From contig JAJYCT010000005.1 in assembly GCA_021778125.1 (NCBI GenBank), forward strand, positions 1 through 39,530: a DNA stretch of 39,530 nt. The letters run 5' to 3'. Origin of the DNA: Myxococcales bacterium (lineage in GTDB: Bacteria; Myxococcota_A; Polyangia; Polyangiales; Polyangiaceae). Position numbers and translations under genes: made by a program. The notes beneath the pieces are model-generated. The model had not been told where the DNA came from and did no database searches. It saw only the letters and a list, made by a program, of their open reading frames with translations. How positions within the stretch are numbered: position 1 is the first letter of the stretch; each line of letters starts with the position of its first letter. Of this stretch, positions 21,046 to 29,673 are shown one piece after another.

Positions 21046-22878
21046 ATGGCTAGGCTGATCCTCGCGACCGCAGAAGGACAGCAGGCGATCGACCTCCGGC
21101 CGATCAACAGCCTGGGCCGGCATCCGAACAACACGATCCAGCTCCTCGACAAGATCGTGTCGAAGGAGCACTGCATCCTCGAGCAGCGCGACGGACACTT
21201 CATCCTGCGCGACCTGGGAAGCCTCAACGGCACGTACGTCAACGGGGAGCGCGTGCGGGGCGAGACGCTCCTCAAGCACGGCGACGAGATTGCCCTCGGC
21301 TCGACCCGTGCCCGCTACGACGACGGCTCGGGTGCGGCGCTGCCTCCCCCGCCCGTCGGTCCCGGCGCGGTGCAGCACGGGGCCCCGCCGCCGCCAGGCG
21401 CCGGCGCCTGGCCTCAGCAGCCCCCTTCTCCGCAGCAGCCCATGCCGCCGGCGCAGATGCAGGCGCCGCCCCTGCCCCCCATGCGGGCGCAGGCCTACTC
21501 GTATCCGAGCACGGGCCAGCCGCAGCCGCCGCCTCCAATGCCCCCGGCGCCGATGCAGGGTCACCGGCCCCCGAGCATCAGCGGGACGCGCGTCGACGTG
21601 CTCGACGCCGCGCGCGCCATCGGAACGCAGATCGCTGCGCAAACCAAGGGCTTCCTGCCCTTCGACCAGATCGGCCACGATCAGGGTCAGGTCCGCGTCG
21701 ACTACGAGCGGCTGCGCATCATCTGGGAGCTCACCCGCGACATCGGCCTCGAGCGCGACCAGGACCGGCTGCTCGACAAGATCCTGCTCGCCCTCTTCAA
21801 GTTCACCAAGGCCGACCGCGGCGTCATCCTGCTGCGCGAGACCGACGGCACCCTGCACCCGCGCGCCGCACGGCGGCGCGACGGAAGCGACGCGCCGATC
21901 CAGGTCAGCAGCACGATTCTGAACCACGTCATCAAGGAGCGCGCGGGCGTGCTCACGCACGACGCGTCGATGGACTTCGCGGCGTCCAAGGGCAAGTCGA
22001 TGATCCTGAACCGGATCTCGAGCGCCATGGTCGTGCCGCTCCTGCACGAGAGCGAGAAGGAAGTCCTCGGCGTCCTCTGGCTCGACAGCGAGTCGCTCGC
22101 CCAGTTCCAGCCCAAGGACCTCGAGCTGATTACCTCGGTCGCCGGCCAGGCCGCGATGTTCATCGAGAACACCATCCTCGCCAAGAAGGTCGAGGCGGAG
22201 ATCGTGCTGCGCGATCGCTTCTCGCGCCTGGTGGCGCCCAACGTCGCCGACCTCATGATGAGCGGCAAGCTCGAGGTGAAAAAGGGCGGCCAGCTCGTGC
22301 AGGAGCTGACGGTCTTCAACAGCGATATCCGCGGCTTCACGGCGATGAGCGAGGGGACCGACGCCGAAGTGATCGTCGAGATGCTCAACGATTACTTCGA
22401 GCTCATGGTCGAGACGCTGTTCAAGTACGAGGGCACCCTCGACAAGTTCATGGGCGACGGGATCATGGCCTTCTGGGGCGCCCCGCTCGCACACCGCGAT
22501 GACGCCGTGCGCTGCGTGCAGTGCGCGCTTGACCAGATGCAGGTCCTCGGCACGTTCAACCGCCAGCGGATGGCCACCGGCAAGCCTCCGCTCGCCGTGG
22601 GGATCGGCATCCATACGGGCCCGGGCGTCGTCGGCTACGTCGGCAGCTCCAAGGCGCTCTCGTACACGTGCATCGGCGACACCGCGAACACCAGCGCGCG
22701 CCTCTGCTCGACCGCCCTGGCCGGCCAGGTCGTCATCAGCGAGACCACCCTCGCACTGCTCGGCCAGAGGTTCGAGGCCGAGGAGATCGATGCGCGGTCG
22801 CTCAAGGGCAAGGAGAGGCCCATGCGTCGCTTCAACATCATCCGCGAGAAGCCGAGCGCCGTGGCGAAGGTGGGCTGA
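21046..22878 (+). CDS. FHA-GAF-class III adenylate cyclase
   Basis: ATG 21046 is supported by GGAGG five bases upstream. The product is 610 aa. An FHA phosphopeptide-binding domain comes first (about 1-90: LGRHPNNTIQ, SKEHCILE, LGSLNGTYVNG). A Pro/Gln/Met-rich linker (about 95-180) is followed by a GAF domain (about 225-380) and a class III nucleotide cyclase (about 418-600). Metal-binding Asp427 (NSDIRGFT) and Asp471 (FMGDGIMAF), purine-selecting Lys467 and Asp545, and transition-state Asn548 and Arg552 (NTSARL) are all present, so it should be active on ATP. The FHA domain suggests control by the Ser/Thr kinases common in such genomes. Divergent from the Lon-like gene, with 104 bases between. 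Confidence 0.93.
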   Translation: MARLILATAEGQQAIDLRPINSLGRHPNNTIQLLDKIVSKEHCILEQRDGHFILRDLGSLNGTYVNGERVRGETLLKHGDEIALGSTRARYDDGSGAALPPPPVGPGAVQHGAPPPPGAGAWPQQPPSPQQPMPPAQMQAPPLPPMRAQAYSYPSTGQPQPPPPMPPAPMQGHRPPSISGTRVDVLDAARAIGTQIAAQTKGFLPFDQIGHDQGQVRVDYERLRIIWELTRDIGLERDQDRLLDKILLALFKFTKADRGVILLRETDGTLHPRAARRRDGSDAPIQVSSTILNHVIKERAGVLTHDASMDFAASKGKSMILNRISSAMVVPLLHESEKEVLGVLWLDSESLAQFQPKDLELITSVAGQAAMFIENTILAKKVEAEIVLRDRFSRLVAPNVADLMMSGKLEVKKGGQLVQELTVFNSDIRGFTAMSEGTDAEVIVEMLNDYFELMVETLFKYEGTLDKFMGDGIMAFWGAPLAHRDDAVRCVQCALDQMQVLGTFNRQRMATGKPPLAVGIGIHTGPGVVGYVGSSKALSYTCIGDTANTSARLCSTALAGQVVISETTLALLGQRFEAEEIDARSLKGKERPMRRFNIIREKPSAVAKVG

Positions 22879-22938
22879 CCGCGACCCCGGACCTCCCGCC
22901 CTGGCGCATGGCGTGGTAGTCCTTGCTCGCCCTACGCC

Positions 22939-23895
22939 ATGGCCGCTGCCTTCGTCCTGCCCTTCGAGAAGCCCGTCGTCGAGCTGGTCTCCCGCGTCAG
23001 GGAGCTGCGCGAGCTGGCCAGGGCCGACACGGCTCTCGAGCCGGAGCTGCGGCGCCTGGAGGACAAGGCCGCCAAGCTAGCCCGCGAGCTTTTCGCGGAG
23101 CTCTCGCCGTGGCAGAAGGTCCAGCTCTCGCGCCACCCTGGCCGCCCGTACTCGCTCGACTACTTCGACCGGATTCTCACCGACTTCGTCGAGCTGCACG
23201 GCGACCGGACGTTCGGCGACGACGCGGCCATCGTCGCGGGCCTGGCGCGCTTCCAGGGGCGGCCCGTGGTCGTTGTGGGTCACCAGAAGGGGCGCGGCGC
23301 CAAGGACAACGTGAAGCGCAACTTCGGCATGCCGCACCCCGAGGGGTACCGCAAGGCGCTGCGCATGTACGGGATGGCGAGCCGCTTCGAGCTGCCGATC
23401 CTCACGTTCATCGACACGCCCGGGGCCTACCCGGGCATCGGCGCCGAGGAGCGCGGCCAGAGCGAGGCCATCGGCGCGTGCCTCGCGGCGATGGCCCGCG
23501 CCCCCGTGCCGATCATCGCGACGATCCTCGGGGAGGGCGGTAGCGGCGGCGCGCTCGCGCTCGGCATGGCCAACCGCGTGCTCGTACTCGAGTACGGCAC
23601 CTACAGCGTGATCTCGCCCGAGGGCTGCGCTTCGATTCTCTGGAAGGACGGGAGCAAGGCTGACGAGGCCGCGGCGCGCATGAAGATGACCGCCCAGGAC
23701 CTGCTGCGCCTCGGGGTCGTGGACCGGATCGTCGACGAGCCCCCGGGGGGCGCGCACCAGGACCACGACGCGTCAGCCCGGCATGTCGAGCGCGCGATCG
23801 CGGCGGCGCTGCGCGAGCTTGACATCCTCGGCCCGCAGGGCCTCGTCGAGGACCGCTACCGCCGCTTCCGCAAGCTCGGCGCCTTCGTGGCGTGA
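22939..23895 (+). CDS. accA: Acetyl-CoA carboxylase, carboxyltransferase alpha subunit
   Basis: 318 aa, the usual AccA length. Features: N-terminal helical region (PFEKPVVELVSRVRELREL), SRHPGRPYSLDYF, HGDRTFGDDAAIVAG, the HQKGR and NFGMPHPEGYRKALRM segments, TPGAYPGIGAEERGQSEAI, and the oxyanion-hole GEGGSGGALAL. It joins AccD to transfer carboxyl from biotin to acetyl-CoA, giving malonyl-CoA for fatty-acid synthesis. No clear Shine-Dalgarno precedes ATG 22939, and the gap to the cyclase is 60 bases. The SDR reductase downstream fits the same pathway. Confidence 0.96.
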   Translation: MAAAFVLPFEKPVVELVSRVRELRELARADTALEPELRRLEDKAAKLARELFAELSPWQKVQLSRHPGRPYSLDYFDRILTDFVELHGDRTFGDDAAIVAGLARFQGRPVVVVGHQKGRGAKDNVKRNFGMPHPEGYRKALRMYGMASRFELPILTFIDTPGAYPGIGAEERGQSEAIGACLAAMARAPVPIIATILGEGGSGGALALGMANRVLVLEYGTYSVISPEGCASILWKDGSKADEAAARMKMTAQDLLRLGVVDRIVDEPPGGAHQDHDASARHVERAIAAALRELDILGPQGLVEDRYRRFRKLGAFVA

Positions 23896-23947
23896 CGGCG
23901 AGGGATTTCATCCCTCTCCGCTTGTCCCGGGTGTACTCCTTACGGGC

Positions 23948-24721
23948 ATGACCGCGCGCATCACGCTTGAGGGGAAGGTCGCGCTCATCACCGGCGGCAG
24001 CCGCGGCATCGGAGAGGCCATCGCCCGCACGTTCGCCGCCCACGGCGCGAAGGTCATGCTCGCGGCCCGCAAGGCCGACGGAGTGCACGCCGTGGCCGAG
24101 TCGATCGCGAAGGAGCACGGCGACGGTACCGCGGTGGGCGTGGCCGCCCACACGGGCAAGGAAGCCGATTGTGTCGGCCTGGTCCAGAAGGCGATCGAGC
24201 GCTTCGGCAAGGTCGACGTCCTGGTCAACAACGCCGGCACCAACCCGTACTTCGGCCCGCTGCTGAACGCGGACATGGGGGCCTGGGACAAGACGTTCGA
24301 CGTGAACCTCAAGGGCTACTTCTGGTGTGCCCGCGAGGTCGCGCGCCACGCCATCGGCCGGGGCGCACCCGCCTCGATCGTCAGCATCGCCAGCGTGGCC
24401 GGCCTCGTGGCGACGCCCCTGCAGGGTATCTACGCGGCGACCAAAGCCGCTGTCGTCTCCATCACCAAGACGCTCGCCGTGGAGCTCGCTCCGTCGCAGA
24501 TCCGCGTGAACGCGGTCGCCCCAGGCTTCGTCGACACACGGCTGGCGAGCGCGATCCTGAAGAACGACGAGCTTCTGGCCCATGTTCTGGCGCGCACGCC
24601 GATGCGCCGGTACGGCACCCCCGACGAGGTCGCCGGCGGGGCACTGTATCTCGCCAGTGACGCTGCAAGTTTCTTGACCGGACATACGCTTGTGATCGAC
24701 GGGGGAATGACGATCGGATAA
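23948..24721 (+). CDS. SDR-family oxidoreductase (FabG-like)
   Basis: 257 aa classical short-chain dehydrogenase. It shows the cofactor motif TGGSRGIG (15-22), NNAG (94-97), catalytic Ser149, Tyr162 and Lys166 (YAATK), and the C-terminal GGMTIG end. ATG 23948 puts the beta-strand start KVALITGG at the expected distance. The substrate is not readable; 3-oxoacyl-ACP or a related ketone is likely given accA next door. An Arg near the dinucleotide motif favours NADPH, as inference. The kinase gene begins 23 bases after its stop. Confidence 0.88.
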   Translation: MTARITLEGKVALITGGSRGIGEAIARTFAAHGAKVMLAARKADGVHAVAESIAKEHGDGTAVGVAAHTGKEADCVGLVQKAIERFGKVDVLVNNAGTNPYFGPLLNADMGAWDKTFDVNLKGYFWCAREVARHAIGRGAPASIVSIASVAGLVATPLQGIYAATKAAVVSITKTLAVELAPSQIRVNAVAPGFVDTRLASAILKNDELLAHVLARTPMRRYGTPDEVAGGALYLASDAASFLTGHTLVIDGGMTIG

Positions 24722-24744
24722 GAGGTCGACGGCTCGGGGAACGG

Positions 24745-26319
24745 ATGGAGGCTGGTCAGACCATCGCGGGGAAGTACCGCTTGAACCGCCTGCTGGGCAC
24801 CGGCGGGATGGCCTCCGTGTGGTCGGCGACCAACGTCTTCACCGAGCGCGAGTTCGCCATCAAGTTCATGCTGCCGCAGGTCGCGCGGACTCCCGAGGCG
24901 GCGCGGCGGTTTCTGCTCGAGGCGAAGGTCAGCGCCCGCATCAACCACCCGAACATCATCGAGGTCATCGACGTCGGGCAGGCCGAGGACGCCTCGCTCT
25001 TCCTGGTGATGGAGCTCCTGAGCGGCAGCGCGCTCGACGTGGCGGTCCGGCGGCGCGAGCCCCCGATGACCGCGCACGAGTTCCTCGGGATCATGAAGGA
25101 GGTGGCCGTCGCCCTGGCCGCCGCACACCGGAGCGGCGTCGTCCACCGCGACCTCAAGCCCACCAACATCTTCGTGCACAAGGATCGCGACGGGCGCGCC
25201 GTGCCGAAGATCCTCGACTTCGGCGTGAGCAAGATCCTCGAGGACGAGGCCAACACGTCGCTCACCGTCGTGGGCACGGTGCTCGGCTCGCCACTGTACA
25301 TGAGCCCCGAGCAGGCCATGGGCGCGGCCGGGATCGACGGGCGGACGGACGTCTTCGCCTTCGGCGGCATCCTGTTCGAGTCGCTCACGGGAGAGCGGGC
25401 CTTCGACGCCCCGAACTTCAACGCGCTCATCGTGACGATTGCGACGAAGCAGCCCAAGAGCATCGACGAGGTTGTTCCGGGGCTCCCCGAGCCCTTGCGC
25501 GCGCTCGTGCGGGACTGCCTGGTGACCGACAAGGAGAAGCGTCTCGGATCGTTCGATCAGGTCGCGGAGCGGATCGACGCGATCCTGCCCGTCTTGCCGG
25601 CCGATCTTACCCTGCCCTCCCCGTACACGGGCGACCACGCCAGCGACCCGGAGGCCACCAACGCGCTGCCCGTCGTCCGGACCGCCGACAAGAGCGCACC
25701 GACCGTCGACGCCCCGGCGCAGCTCGCTCGGGCCAGCCTGCCCCCGCCAGCGAGCCTCGGCGCGCGCGCGAGCGAGGGGGCCCTCCCGTGGCTGCGCGGC
25801 GCCGAGGCCTACGTGAAGAAGCTCCCGCCACGGACCGTGCTTCTCGCGGCCGCCGGGGGCGCGCTGGTCATCTTGCTGCTCATCGTGGCCGGGCTGGCCG
25901 CCGCGTTCTCCGGGGGCGGAGCCACCTCGCGCGCCGCCCTGCAGGGCTCCACGGTAGCCGCCGCCACGGGCACGGCGACGGGGGCGGCGGCCGGCGGCGG
26001 CCTCACGATACCGTCGCAGACGAACATCCCGAGCGCCGACGATACGGAGCCGCCGGTCATTGCCGTTGATTCGCTGCCGGTGGCCGGGCGCAACGCTCCT
26101 GCCAAGGGCAACGGCCGCCTGAGCGTGATCGCCTCGCCCGGGTGGTGCTCGCTGTCGGTCGACGGCGTCTCGCGGGGCGTCACCCCCGTCGCCAGCTTCG
26201 AGCTGCCCGCGGGGCCCCACCGCCTCGACTGCGTGACCCCGAGCGGCAAGACCCGGTCGGCCAGCATTACGGTCGCTGAAGGGACCGCGACGCACTACCG
26301 CTTCCCGCTCGACGAATGA
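24745..26319 (+). CDS. Ser/Thr protein kinase with C-terminal PEGA-like domain
   Basis: 524 aa. The Hanks-type kinase domain spans residues 8-275: Gly-rich loop LLGTGGMASVW (16-26), Lys40, HRDLKPTN (134-141), DFG (158-160), and GSPLYMSPEQ (181-190). A Pro/Ala-rich linker precedes a single strong membrane span (about 366-388). A low-complexity Ala/Gly/Thr stretch and a PEGA-like beta domain follow outside (about 455-524: GRLSVIASPGWCSLSVDG, TPVASFELPAGPHRLDC). PEGA domains are frequent extracytoplasmic parts of myxobacterial kinases. Its stop overlaps the ATG of the decayed bufC-like gene (ATGA), implying that a coupled partner once followed. Confidence 0.93.
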   Translation: MEAGQTIAGKYRLNRLLGTGGMASVWSATNVFTEREFAIKFMLPQVARTPEAARRFLLEAKVSARINHPNIIEVIDVGQAEDASLFLVMELLSGSALDVAVRRREPPMTAHEFLGIMKEVAVALAAAHRSGVVHRDLKPTNIFVHKDRDGRAVPKILDFGVSKILEDEANTSLTVVGTVLGSPLYMSPEQAMGAAGIDGRTDVFAFGGILFESLTGERAFDAPNFNALIVTIATKQPKSIDEVVPGLPEPLRALVRDCLVTDKEKRLGSFDQVAERIDAILPVLPADLTLPSPYTGDHASDPEATNALPVVRTADKSAPTVDAPAQLARASLPPPASLGARASEGALPWLRGAEAYVKKLPPRTVLLAAAGGALVILLLIVAGLAAAFSGGGATSRAALQGSTVAAATGTATGAAAGGGLTIPSQTNIPSADDTEPPVIAVDSLPVAGRNAPAKGNGRLSVIASPGWCSLSVDGVSRGVTPVASFELPAGPHRLDCVTPSGKTRSASITVAEGTATHYRFPLDE

Positions 26320-26680
26320 CCGACGTCGACGAGGCCCTGCAGCGGGCCATCGCCGACGCGTGCCCCGGTGGAGCCGAGATCCGTCCGTCCCGCCATACGT
26401 CGCGGAGCTGGCGTCCCACGAGCTGACGAGGTTCGGCGTGGCGACGTCCGAGGCGTCGCGAGCCCCCAACGCGCCGGCGGGGATCGCACTCGATCGCCCG
26501 CTCCTGTTCGCCGAGTCGGTGCGACTGGTCCACTACGCCTGGGCCGTGCACGAGCTGCCCGACGACGCCGTCGGCCTCCCCGCCCGTCGCGACGTCCACT
26601 TGCTTGCGTACCGCGACGACACGCACGCCGTCCGCTGGCTGGAGCTCACGCCCCTCGCGGAGCGCGTCGCGGGCCCGCTT
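26316..26680 (+). pseudogene. Broken DUF2063 (BufC/HvfC-type) RiPP partner protein
   Basis: ATG 26316 overlaps the kinase stop and opens MTDVDEALQRAIADA, but this frame ends after 36 codons. A second frame (from about 26384) continues the protein: YVAELASHELTRFGVATSEA, then LDRPLLFAESVRLVHYAWAVHELPDD, LLAYRDDTHAVRWLELTPLAERV. That is the C-terminal half of a DUF2063-type protein, the family that partners DUF692 oxidases in bufferin and methanobactin-like peptide maturation. The N-terminal putative DNA-binding half is almost entirely deleted, the frame is shifted, and the 3' end breaks at about 26657-26680 into antisense sequence of a DUF692 gene. Family call from motif memory; decay seen directly. 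Confidence 0.6.
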
Positions 26681-27004
26681 GATGCGATCGGCCACGCGCG
26701 TGGCCGTCGCGCGCTTGAAGGGCAGCGGCAGGAGGTCGTGCAGGTACGTTCCCCCGACCGCCCCGAAGCAGAGGTGATCGGAGTGCCACGGAGTCCGGAC
26801 ATCGCGCACGAACGCCGCAAGCTCGGTTAGGTAGTGCTCGTCCAGCGGATCGACGCCCCCCAGCGACATCGGCAGGGCGGCCCCGGCGCTGCGAGTCGTC
26901 GCCGGCGCGGCCTGCGGCGCGGCGGCCCCGCACGCGACGAGCGTGCCGGTGCCGAGGGCGGCAAGGATGGCGGCGAAGTTTTCGAACGACAGGTTGGAAC
27001 GCAT
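26657..27004 (-). pseudogene. Fused remnants of a BufA-type leader (DUF2282-like) and a DUF692/MNIO oxidase
   Basis: ATG 27004 opens MRSNLSFENFAAILAALG, then TGTLVACGAAAPQ. This resembles the secretion/leader segment of DUF2282-type low-complexity Cys-rich precursors. After about 45 residues, without a stop, the frame becomes the N-terminal third of a DUF692 enzyme: MSLGGVDPLDEHYLTELAAF, WHSDHLCFGAVGG, TYLHDLLPLPF, RVADRIKRARDAL. The Cys-rich core of the precursor and the first part and last two-thirds of the oxidase are missing. Beyond 26657 the open frame runs antisense through the bufC remnant and kinase gene to 26267 and is not meaningful. Orientation is opposite to the bufC remnant, so an inversion took place. 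Confidence 0.6.
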
Positions 27005-27125
27005 GCCCGTGGCTCCGCTAGTGGTTCACGTGGCAGGGAGGGCGCCCAGCTCGTACATCCGGAGGAGGATACGCATGCGCGCAAGCCCGGTATCGGAAAA
27101 GGGCATGCGCCCGGCCGGGTGTGCC

Positions 27126-27153
27126 TTGACGGAGACCGCCCGACTCCTACGTT
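27126..27153 (+). promoter_or_regulatory. Possible promoter of copA giving a leaderless transcript
   Basis: TTGACG (27126-27131) and TACGTT (27148-27153) are separated by 16 bases. A start seven bases downstream would fall on or next to the GTG at 27160, and no Shine-Dalgarno is visible there. Match to consensus is moderate. Three GCATGC words lie upstream (27001, 27073, 27103), the last two extended to GCATGCGC, and could bind a regulator. Both readings are inference. Confidence 0.28.
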
Positions 27154-27159
27154 GCCCGC

Positions 27160-29394
27160 GTGTCAGCCGAGCGCGAGGTGCTCCTTCCCATCGAGGGGAT
27201 GTCCTGCGCCTCCTGCGTCGACCGCGTCGGCAAGGCGCTGCGGCGGCTGCCCGACGTGCGCGACGCGGAGGTCAACCTTGCGCTGCGTCAGGCGCGTGTC
27301 GTCGTCCGAGACCTCGACGCGCTCGGAGGGGTGCTCGAGGCGGTCGAGGACGCCGGCTACCACGTCCCGGCCTCGGTCGAGGCGCTGCGCGCGGGGCTGA
27401 CCGCCGCCGACGCCGAGAAGGCCGCGCAGCGCGAGCAGATGTCGCTCGTGCGGCGGACGGCGGTGGCGCTCGTGCTGGCCGCCGCCTCGATGGCGCTGCC
27501 GATGACGGGACTGTTCTCGGGCACACCGCTACGCTTGGCGCTGCTCGCGCTCACGGCACCGGTCCTGGCGTGGTCGGGTCAGGGCTTCTTCGTGCGCGCC
27601 TGGGGGGCGCTCAAGCACGGCTCGGCGAACATGAGCACGCTCGTGTCGATCGGCTCCGGGACGGCGTTCGTCTACTCGCTCGTCGTCACGATCGCGCCGC
27701 AGCGTTTCGAGCGCCGCGGCCTCGTGCCAGACGTCTACTACGAGTCGGCCTCCTTCATCATCGGCCTTGTCCTTCTGGGGAACGCACTCGAGGCACGGGC
27801 CCGCACGCGGACGTCGTTCGCCATCCGCGCGCTCGTGGGCCTCGCGCCGCGCACGGCGCGGATCGTCCGCAACGGACGCGAGGAGGACGTCGACGTCGCC
27901 CAGGTGCGGGCGGGGGACGAGGTCATCGTGCGCCCTGGCGAGCGCGTGCCGGTCGACGGCCGCGTCGAGGACGGCGAGTCCGACGTCGACGAGTCCATGC
28001 TCACGGGCGAGCCTCTGCCCGCGCACAAGCGCGCTGGCGAGCGCGTCGTCGGCGGGACGGTCAACGGCCAGGGCGCGCTACGCCTGCGGGCCGAGCGCGT
28101 CGGCGAGGACACGGTGCTCGCGCAGATCGTCCGCCTGGTGCGCCACGCGCAGTCAACGCGCGCGCCCGTTCAGGCGCTCGCCGATCGCATCAGCGCCGTC
28201 TTCGTCCCGATGGTGCTCGTCGTCGCCGCAGCGGCGTTCGTGATCTGGTGGCTCGTTGGCCCCGAGCCGCGCCTGCTGCACGGGATCATCGCATTCGTCA
28301 CCGTCAGCGTCATCGCGTGCCCCTGCGCGATGGGGCTCGCCACGCCGACGGCGCTCGTGGTGGGCATGGGGCGCGGCGCCGCGCTCGGGGTGCTCATCAA
28401 GAGCGGCGATGCGCTCGAGCGGGCCGCGGGCGTCGACACGGTGGTGGTCGACAAGACCGGCACGGTGACCGAGGGCAAGCCGGCCCTTGGCGAGGTGCGC
28501 ATCGCCGCCGGCGCCGGGCTCGACGAGGCGGCCGCCCTCGCGCTCGCCGCGGCGGTCGAGGCCTCGAGCGAGCACCCGCTGGCGACGGCGGTGGTGGCGG
28601 CAGCTCGCGAGCGCGGGCGGCCGGTTGGCCGGGCGACCGACTTCGTCGCCGTGCCGGGCGGGGGCGCCCGCGGACACGTCGACGGACACGCCGTCGCCAT
28701 CGGAGCCGAGCGCTGGCTGACGAGCGAGGGCGTCGACGTCGGCGCGCTTGCGGGGGCGGCGGCGCAGGTCGCCGGCTCGGGAGCCACGCCCCTCGTGCTC
28801 GCGGTCGACGGCCGAGCCGTGGCGGTGCTGGCTGTGCGCGACCGGGTGCGCAAGGGGGCCGCCGAGGCAATCGCCCGGCTCGGACGCCTGGGCCTGCGCG
28901 TCGTGATGCTGACGGGCGACCGGCGCGAGGCGGCCGAGTCCATCGCGCACGAGGTGGGCATCGCGGACGTGCGCGCCGAGCTGTCGCCGTCGGGGAAGCT
29001 CGAGGTCATCGACGCGCTGCGCGCCGAGGGGCGCAAGGTCGCCATGGTGGGAGACGGCATCAACGACGCCCCGGCGCTCGCCCGTGCCGACGTGGGCGTG
29101 GCGGTCGGGAGCGGCACCGACGTAGCGATCGAGGCGGCCGACGTAGCCCTGCTGCGCGCGGGCCTCGAGGGCGTTCCGACGGTCCTGCACCTCGCGCGGC
29201 GGACGATGGGCACCATCCGCGCCAACCTCTTCTGGGCGTTTGCCTACAACACCCTCGGCATCCCGGTCGCGGCCGGCGCGCTGTACCCCGCGTTCGGCAT
29301 CCTCCTCTCCCCGGTCTTCGCGGCGTTCGCGATGGCCATGTCGAGCGTTAGCGTCGTGACCAACTCGCTGCGCCTGCGTCGTTTCGTGGCGTGA
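27160..29394 (+). CDS. copA: Copper-translocating P1B-type ATPase
   Basis: 744 aa from GTG 27160. One N-terminal heavy-metal-associated domain (residues 6-70) carries GMSCASC (13-19). P-type ATPase landmarks follow: TGEP actuator loop ([11 protein letters not shown]), the metal-site Cys-Pro-Cys at 387-389 in [15 protein letters not shown], phosphorylated Asp431 in [24 protein letters not shown], and the hinge [11 protein letters not shown] (near 632). The last helices contain the [15 protein letters not shown] signature that marks Cu(I) exporters (subgroup P1B-1). It pumps Cu+ out of the cytoplasm. Its neighbourhood, next to remnants of a copper-binding bufferin operon, suggests an old copper-defence locus. 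Confidence 0.95.
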   Translation: MSAEREVLLPIEGMSCASCVDRVGKALRRLPDVRDAEVNLALRQARVVVRDLDALGGVLEAVEDAGYHVPASVEALRAGLTAADAEKAAQREQMSLVRRTAVALVLAAASMALPMTGLFSGTPLRLALLALTAPVLAWSGQGFFVRAWGALKHGSANMSTLVSIGSGTAFVYSLVVTIAPQRFERRGLVPDVYYESASFIIGLVLLGNALEARARTRTSFAIRALVGLAPRTARIVRNGREEDVDVAQVRAGDEVIVRPGERVPVDGRVEDGESDVDESMLTGEPLPAHKRAGERVVGGTVNGQGALRLRAERVGEDTVLAQIVRLVRHAQSTRAPVQALADRISAVFVPMVLVVAAAAFVIWWLVGPEPRLLHGIIAFVTVSVIACPCAMGLATPTALVVGMGRGAALGVLIKSGDALERAAGVDTVVVDKTGTVTEGKPALGEVRIAAGAGLDEAAALALAAAVEASSEHPLATAVVAAARERGRPVGRATDFVAVPGGGARGHVDGHAVAIGAERWLTSEGVDVGALAGAAAQVAGSGATPLVLAVDGRAVAVLAVRDRVRKGAAEAIARLGRLGLRVVMLTGDRREAAESIAHEVGIADVRAELSPSGKLEVIDALRAEGRKVAMVGDGINDAPALARADVGVAVGSGTDVAIEAADVALLRAGLEGVPTVLHLARRTMGTIRANLFWAFAYNTLGIPVAAGALYPAFGILLSPVFAAFAMAMSSVSVVTNSLRLRRFVA

Positions 29395-29484
29395 AGGTAG
29401 TCCTGATCCACGCCCCGATCGCGCCGGGCGCGCAGACGGCCCGGCCATCGGTGCGACGGGCGACGCCATTATTGAGGAAGAGGG

Positions 29485-29556
29485 AGCCCACTTGGGGACT
29501 TGAACCCCAGACCTGTGCTTTACGAAAGCACTGCTCTACCACTGAGCTAAGTGGGC
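29485..29556 (-). tRNA. tRNA-Thr (anticodon CGU)
   Basis: Read on the minus strand it folds into a standard cloverleaf: acceptor GCCCACT/AGTGGGC, D-stem GCTC/GAGC with loop AGTGGTA, anticodon stem GTGCT/AGCAC with loop TTCGTAA, T-arm TGGGG-TTCAAGT-CCCCA, discriminator U. Anticodon CGU reads ACG, threonine. The 3' CCA is not encoded exactly (CCC follows). No integrase or other mobile gene lies beside it. Confidence 0.95.
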
Positions 29557-29673
29557 GAAACTGTACAAGGCGTGGCCGTAGCAAGCACCTGCAGGGGCGC
29601 CTCTGTAGCGCAACTTGCGCCGGCGTGCACGAGAAGTTGCAGGCCCCCGGCGCTCGGGCCGGAGCGGGGCCGC

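Noticed and set aside
17228-21058. 1276-codon plus-strand open frame
   Set aside because: It runs antisense through hisC and the Lon-like gene, has no domain-like segments and is Arg/Asp/Val-rich as expected of a shadow frame.
26316-27004. A functional bufferin biosynthesis operon
   Set aside because: Core peptide cysteines, most of the oxidase and half of the partner protein are missing and frames are broken, so only a remnant can be claimed.
29395-29673. Attachment site or island boundary at the tRNA-Thr gene
   Set aside because: No integrase gene and no repeated 3' tRNA segment is visible in the window; the flanking sequence holds no recognisable feature.
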